From an uncultured Opitutaceae bacterium (GTDB lineage: Bacteria > Verrucomicrobiota > Verrucomicrobiia > Opitutales > Opitutaceae), in assembly GCA_937128785.1 (NCBI GenBank), contig CAKZMS010000121.1, positions 1-13,030 of the forward strand: a DNA stretch of 13,030 nt. The letters run 5' to 3'. The notes beneath the pieces are model-generated. The model was given only the letters and a program-made list of their open reading frames with translations. It had not been told where the DNA came from and ran no database searches. This document shows positions 8,215-13,030 of this stretch, in pieces; position 1 is the stretch's first letter; each line of letters opens with the position of its first letter. Both the position numbers and the translations under genes were made by a program.

Positions 8215-9687
8215 ATGAGCATGATGAATCCGGTTTGGCGCGATCGCATTTGGGGCACGGTCTCCATCTTCGTCGCAGGTGCGCTGGGATTGCTCGTCGC
8301 CCAGGGCGAGTGGCTGCTGCCCGCCATGGTGGCCGCCGCCGGCATACTGATGGTGCTGATCAAGTTGGAGGCCCGCACCCCCGGAAACCTGATTCTGGCA
8401 GGTCTCCTGGCCGGCTACGTCGTGGGTAACCGCGGCTTTGCCCACCTGATGCCCATTCCCGGTCTGCCCCTGCTGCCCGGCGAAGCGGGACTGGCTTTGG
8501 TTGCCGCCTTTCTGTTCATCGAACGGGCCTCCCGCGAAGAGCGGGTGTCATTCTGGGATCCAATGGGGTGCTTCATCGCGGCCTGGATTCTGATCGGCTG
8601 CAGTCGCATGGTGTTCGACTTTCGCTCCTTCGGCATCACCGCGCTGCGGGACTTCGCAATGGTCTACTACGCGGCTTTTTATTTCCTCGCCCGCGTGATC
8701 GTGCTCCGCCCGGGAAACGCCGCCCGCCTGCTCCTCGGGACTGTGCAGTGGTCCGCCCTGGCGATGGTGCCGATCTATTTCTGGTGGCGATATTCACCCG
8801 AGCTGGTGTTCAGCCTTTTTTCCATCGGCGGCATCCCTTTGGTCTTTTATAAAAATGATCTGGTCGGACTCTATGCGGCGCTGGGAGCGGGCCTGCACTT
8901 CCTGCGGTTCGAAGAGACCCGGCGGCCGGGCTACCTCCTGTGGAGCTTGATTTTGGTCGGCACAATTCTCGCGACCGACAATCGCGCGTCACTGGTCGCC
9001 CTCATCGTCTTCACGGCCGCCGTTTCCCTCACCGGGCGCTGGCGCATGGCCGCAGTATTCGGTGTCGGCGGAGCGTTGGCGGCGCTGGCGATTGTGGTGG
9101 TGGCCCATTTGCAAAACCGCAGCTGGCAGGAAACGCCCGTTTTCGAGGTCTATGAAGCCGTCGCCTCGATGACCGACCCGACCGGCGCCCGCGAGTATCA
9201 GGGCGAAGGCACGGGTTCGAAAGGTGACAACAATCTGTTCAGAGCGGTTTGGTGGAGGCTGGTGATCGAGGATACCTGGGAGCAGTCGCCGGTATTCGGA
9301 CTGGGCTTTGGTTACGATCTGGCGAGCGAATTTGAGCGGGAATACTATGCCGGGATCGCCGGCGACTTTTCCGCCCGCAGCCCTCACAACGTGTTCATTA
9401 CGGTGTTTGCGCGGATGGGTTTGGTGGGCCTGGCGGGCTTCATGGTGGTCATGGGGCTATTGCTCAGGAACACCTGGCGAGCGGCGCGAACCGACGACCT
9501 GGGCGCCCTCAAGGCGTGGGCCGCGGCCGTGGCAATTCTGGCGAGTGCAACATTCGGGGTCGTCTTGGAGGGACCGATGGGAGCGGTGGTATTCTGGATC
9601 ATGCTGGGGATCGCCAGTGGATTGGGTCAGGCTGAGGGACCGGTTGATGACCTGCCCGCCCTCGAGGACGCGCAAGCGCAGGCCTGA
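8215..9687 (+). CDS. O-antigen ligase / polymerase-like membrane protein (Wzy_C/WaaL family)
   Basis: This polytopic inner-membrane protein is expected to join undecaprenyl-linked glycans, either to a lipid or protein acceptor (ligase) or to each other (Wzy-type polymerase); sequence alone does not separate these. With the start at ATG 8215 (or 8221/8224, MMNPVW) it has 490 residues. There are about 10-12 hydrophobic segments, the conserved Arg in TDNRASL (R258), a large periplasmic loop (about 300-390) and the family signature SPHNVFITVFARMGLVGLAG (389-408) with H391, matching the His-containing Wzy_C motif. GLGFGYD (362-368) precedes it, as in the family. The C-terminal tail is short and acidic. 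The gene completes the flippase-plus-transferases set. A frameless gap of 101 bases separates it from rodA. Confidence 0.88.
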   Translation: MSMMNPVWRDRIWGTVSIFVAGALGLLVAQGEWLLPAMVAAAGILMVLIKLEARTPGNLILAGLLAGYVVGNRGFAHLMPIPGLPLLPGEAGLALVAAFLFIERASREERVSFWDPMGCFIAAWILIGCSRMVFDFRSFGITALRDFAMVYYAAFYFLARVIVLRPGNAARLLLGTVQWSALAMVPIYFWWRYSPELVFSLFSIGGIPLVFYKNDLVGLYAALGAGLHFLRFEETRRPGYLLWSLILVGTILATDNRASLVALIVFTAAVSLTGRWRMAAVFGVGGALAALAIVVVAHLQNRSWQETPVFEVYEAVASMTDPTGAREYQGEGTGSKGDNNLFRAVWWRLVIEDTWEQSPVFGLGFGYDLASEFEREYYAGIAGDFSARSPHNVFITVFARMGLVGLAGFMVVMGLLLRNTWRAARTDDLGALKAWAAAVAILASATFGVVLEGPMGAVVFWIMLGIASGLGQAEGPVDDLPALEDAQAQA

Positions 9688-9703
9688 CGCGATTTCTGAC
9701 CGC

Positions 9704-9733
9704 CGCGGGTGGAACCGCGCTTGATTTTGCGCG
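9704..9733 (+). terminator. GC-rich hairpin(s) followed by T-rich bases, possible weak terminator
   Basis: CGCGG (9704-9708) can pair with CCGCG (9715-9719), followed by CTTGATTTT. Alternatively CGCGC (9716-9720) pairs with GCGCG (9729-9733) around an 8-base loop. The stems are short and the T-run imperfect, so this is a suggestion based also on the position between the ligase-like gene and rodA. Confidence 0.25.
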
Positions 9734-9788
9734 CCGGAACCAACCTGCTAGTCGATCGGTAGTTCGCCTGATTCCGTTCCGATCCGCC

Positions 9789-11024
9789 ATGGCCGTTAAT
9801 CTCCGCACCCCCATTGAATTTTTCAGCGTTTTTAAGCTGAAGACCCGGGAGCGGTGGGATATCGGCACGCCCCTCATCATCGTGGTGCTCTGCGCCATCG
9901 GTCTGGCATTCATCTACAGCGCCCAGTATTCCGTGGAGCGGAGCTCGTGGGAAATGCAGGTATACTGGCTGATTCTCGGGCTGTTCGTCTATGTCGGCAC
10001 CTCTCTGATCGACTACCGATTCTGGCTCCGGGTGGTGCACTGGTTCTACGCGGGGTCCATCCTCCTGCTCATATTGGTGTTGATTCCCGGGGTCGGCACC
10101 GAGGCCTACGGGGCCCAGCGCTGGCTGCGGGTGGGCCCGATCGGGTTTCAGCCGTCGGATCCCGCCAAAATTGCCGTTCTGCTGGCCGCCGCGACCATTC
10201 TGATGCGCGAAAAGGTGGGATCGGTGGGTCAATCCCTGGGCGTGCTCGGAAAGTTGGCGCTTGCCGTGGGAATCCCCGTCCTCCTTATCCTGCGACAGCC
10301 GGATATAAAACCGGCGCTGATCCTGCCCCCCATGGTTTTCTCAATGCTCTACGTTTCCCGCCTCTCGACGCGGTTCTTTGTAGGTGCGCTGGGAGCCTTC
10401 CTGCTCCTGGTGGGCATCGTGGCCTGGGACGGGGCCCGTTACGTTAAGTTCATGGAGGAGAACAACTACTCTTACGTGAACGACCGCGGCAAATACGAGC
10501 CGCACAGCTGGCTGCCGCTCGGCGACTACCAGCGCAATCGTATCATCTCTTTCACCAATCCCGACAAAATCGATCCGATGGGCATCAGCTGGAATCAGCG
10601 ACAGTCCCTCATTTCGGTCGGGAGCGGCGGACTGCTGGGCAAAGGTTGGACCGAGGGCACGCAAGCCCAACTCGGCTACCTCCCGCGCGCAGTGGCCCAC
10701 AACGACTTCATTTTCTCGGTTATCGCCGAAGAAAAAGGACTTTTGGGAAGCCTCACGGTTCTCAGCTTGTTTGGTTTGATGTTGTTTAACGGCATCCGTA
10801 TCGCGGGCCTCGCTCGCGACCGGTTCGGCACTCTGCTCGCCCTCGGCGTCACCGTGCTCTTCTCGGTTCACGTATTCGTTAACATCGCCATGACCATCGG
10901 GCTGGTGCCCATCACGGGCATACCACTTCCCTTCATTAGCTACGGTGGTTCCTTCCTGCTCAGTTGCTGTCTGCTGCAAGGACTCGTCCAGAGCGTCTAT
11001 CGATTCCGAAAGGACTTCACGTGA
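9789..11024 (+). CDS. rodA: Rod shape-determining protein RodA (SEDS peptidoglycan glycosyltransferase)
   Basis: RodA polymerises lipid II into glycan strands during cell elongation, working with a class B penicillin-binding protein. The 411-residue product starts at ATG 9789 and has about ten membrane segments. SEDS landmarks are GAQRWLRVGPIGFQPSD (108-124), the long extracytoplasmic loop with FTNPDKIDPMG (255-264) followed by SVGSGGLLGKGW, where D262 is the best candidate for the catalytic Asp, and the C-terminal signature GIPLPFISYGGS (377-388). Two positions differ from common RodA/FtsW: QPSD instead of QPSE, and QPDIKPA (170-176) instead of QPDLGTA. The loop at 215-250 is longer than in many RodA proteins. 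RodA is favoured over FtsW because an RNase E/G gene follows, an order seen in mre/mrd-type clusters; the PBP2 gene is not in the window. Confidence 0.92.
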   Translation: MAVNLRTPIEFFSVFKLKTRERWDIGTPLIIVVLCAIGLAFIYSAQYSVERSSWEMQVYWLILGLFVYVGTSLIDYRFWLRVVHWFYAGSILLLILVLIPGVGTEAYGAQRWLRVGPIGFQPSDPAKIAVLLAAATILMREKVGSVGQSLGVLGKLALAVGIPVLLILRQPDIKPALILPPMVFSMLYVSRLSTRFFVGALGAFLLLVGIVAWDGARYVKFMEENNYSYVNDRGKYEPHSWLPLGDYQRNRIISFTNPDKIDPMGISWNQRQSLISVGSGGLLGKGWTEGTQAQLGYLPRAVAHNDFIFSVIAEEKGLLGSLTVLSLFGLMLFNGIRIAGLARDRFGTLLALGVTVLFSVHVFVNIAMTIGLVPITGIPLPFISYGGSFLLSCCLLQGLVQSVYRFRKDFT

Positions 11025-11107
11025 AACTGAACCTTTCCCTCGATATCGCACGCCGGTTCGACTCCCCTTGCGCCGCAACATCCGCTTTCGGGACCGCCGT
11101 CCAACCC

Positions 11108-11112
11108 AAGGA
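11108..11112 (+). promoter_or_regulatory. Likely ribosome binding site of the RNase E/G gene
   Basis: AAGGA lies 11 bases before ATG 11124, a slightly long but acceptable spacing. It is one of the few recognisable Shine-Dalgarno sequences in the window and supports this start. The rest of the 99-base gap after rodA (11025-11123) shows no promoter or terminator that I can recognise. Confidence 0.4.
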
Positions 11113-11123
11113 CACAACCCGAC

Positions 11124-12505
<1,382 letters not shown>

Positions 12506-12509
<4 letters not shown>

Positions 12510-13030
12510 CCGACGATCTGTCCCTTTCGGAAAAGATCCTAGAGCGGTTCAAGTATGAAGGCCGCATGATCGCCACCGCAGAAAGCTGCACCGGCGGGAT
12601 GGTCAGCGCGGCGCTGACCGATATCCCCGGCTCTAGCGCGGTGGTCGAGAGGGGCTTTGTCACCTACACCAACCGCGCCAAGGAAGAGATGCTTGGCGTG
12701 CGTCCCCAGATGCTAGAGGCGCACGGAGCGGTCTCGGAAGAGGTCGCGCAGGAAATGGCCCAAGGGGCGCTGCGTCATTCGGGGGCCGATGTGGCTGTCA
12801 GCATCACCGGCATCGCAGGGCCCGGCGGGTCCGAATACAAACCCGAAGGGCGCGTCTGCTTTGGGCTAGCGACGACTCAGGGATTTTTAAAAGTCGAAAC
12901 GGTTGAGTTCGGCGCAATAGGCCGCGCGAATGTTCGCGCCGCCGCCCGCGATCACGCGTTGGCGCTGCTGCTGTCCGCGCCGTCAAGATCATGTGCGCGC
13001 TTTTCACAGGCGCGTACGATCCGCTGCATC
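12506..13030 (+). CDS. cinA: CinA-family nicotinamide-nucleotide amidohydrolase, C-terminal-domain type (runs off the right edge)
   Basis: CinA/PncC deamidates nicotinamide mononucleotide to nicotinate mononucleotide in pyridine-nucleotide recycling. The frame opens at ATG 12506, overlapping the pgpA stop by four bases (ATGA), with GGAG at 12492-12495 ten bases upstream. There are 175 codons in view without a stop. Motifs are TAESCTGG (24-31), [15 protein letters not shown] (42-56), [12 protein letters not shown] (70-81), [12 protein letters not shown] (99-110) and PEGRVCFG (113-120), all diagnostic of the stand-alone CinA C-terminal domain (~160 residues); the N-terminal MoaB-like domain of long CinA is absent. 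Residues from about 157 on ([12 protein letters not shown]) go past the usual end of the family. The pgpA-cinA overlap and sequence style are Rhodobacterales-like, unlike the rest of the window. Confidence 0.9.

Noticed and set aside
8614..8625. A second copy of the TTCGACT repeat in the ligase-like gene
   Set aside because: Only one unit plus five matching bases (TTCGACTTTCGC) occurs, encoding ordinary residues; chance similarity is likely.

Overview
The window reads as two different genomes joined in one open reading frame. Bases 1 to about 12,230 look like a high-GC bacterium of the Verrucomicrobiota, plausibly the Opitutales. The support is gene content: RNase Y, a RodA-type SEDS protein followed by an RNase E/G gene, and an exosortase fused to EpsI inside a polysaccharide locus. 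This placement is inference; no marker gene is present. From about 12,245 to the end the sequence carries the 3' part of pgpA and then cinA with an ATGA overlap, an arrangement and protein style typical of Alphaproteobacteria (Rhodobacterales-like).

Layout. (1) 1-419: 3' end of an inositol-monophosphatase-family gene, probably histidinol-phosphatase hisN. (2) 456-2036, minus: RNase Y. (3) 2070-3740, minus: exosortase/EpsI fusion, 33 bases upstream of rny and probably co-transcribed with it. (4) 3796-6361, plus: a GT4 glycosyltransferase and an overlapping Wzx-type flippase. (5) 6329-8118, minus: two tandem paralogous GT2 glycosyltransferases coupled by a TGATG overlap. (6) 8215-9687, plus: O-antigen ligase/polymerase-like membrane protein. 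(7) 9789-11024: RodA. (8) 11124-12509: an open reading frame whose first ~370 codons are RNase E/G and whose last ~87 are PgpA. (9) 12506-end: cinA.

The genes of 2070-9687 form a small surface-polysaccharide module. Three glycosyltransferases would build a lipid-linked repeat, the flippase would turn it over, and the ligase/polymerase would join it on the outer side. The exosortase would process sorted surface proteins that often go with such polysaccharides. No initiating phosphoglycosyltransferase and no PEP-CTERM substrate is visible here. The module sits between two RNA-decay genes and next to the cell-elongation gene rodA.

The main result of the hunt is the rng::pgpA junction. It falls inside a stretch encoding EIVIDE, a motif that both unrelated families are expected to carry at the matching place. 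This is the pattern of a misassembly or chimera through short shared sequence. I judge it an artefact far more likely than a new fusion protein. A second notable item is a 7-base tandem repeat inside the exosortase gene. No intergenic gap exceeds about 105 bases, and I see no tRNA, rRNA, insertion sequence or CRISPR array.
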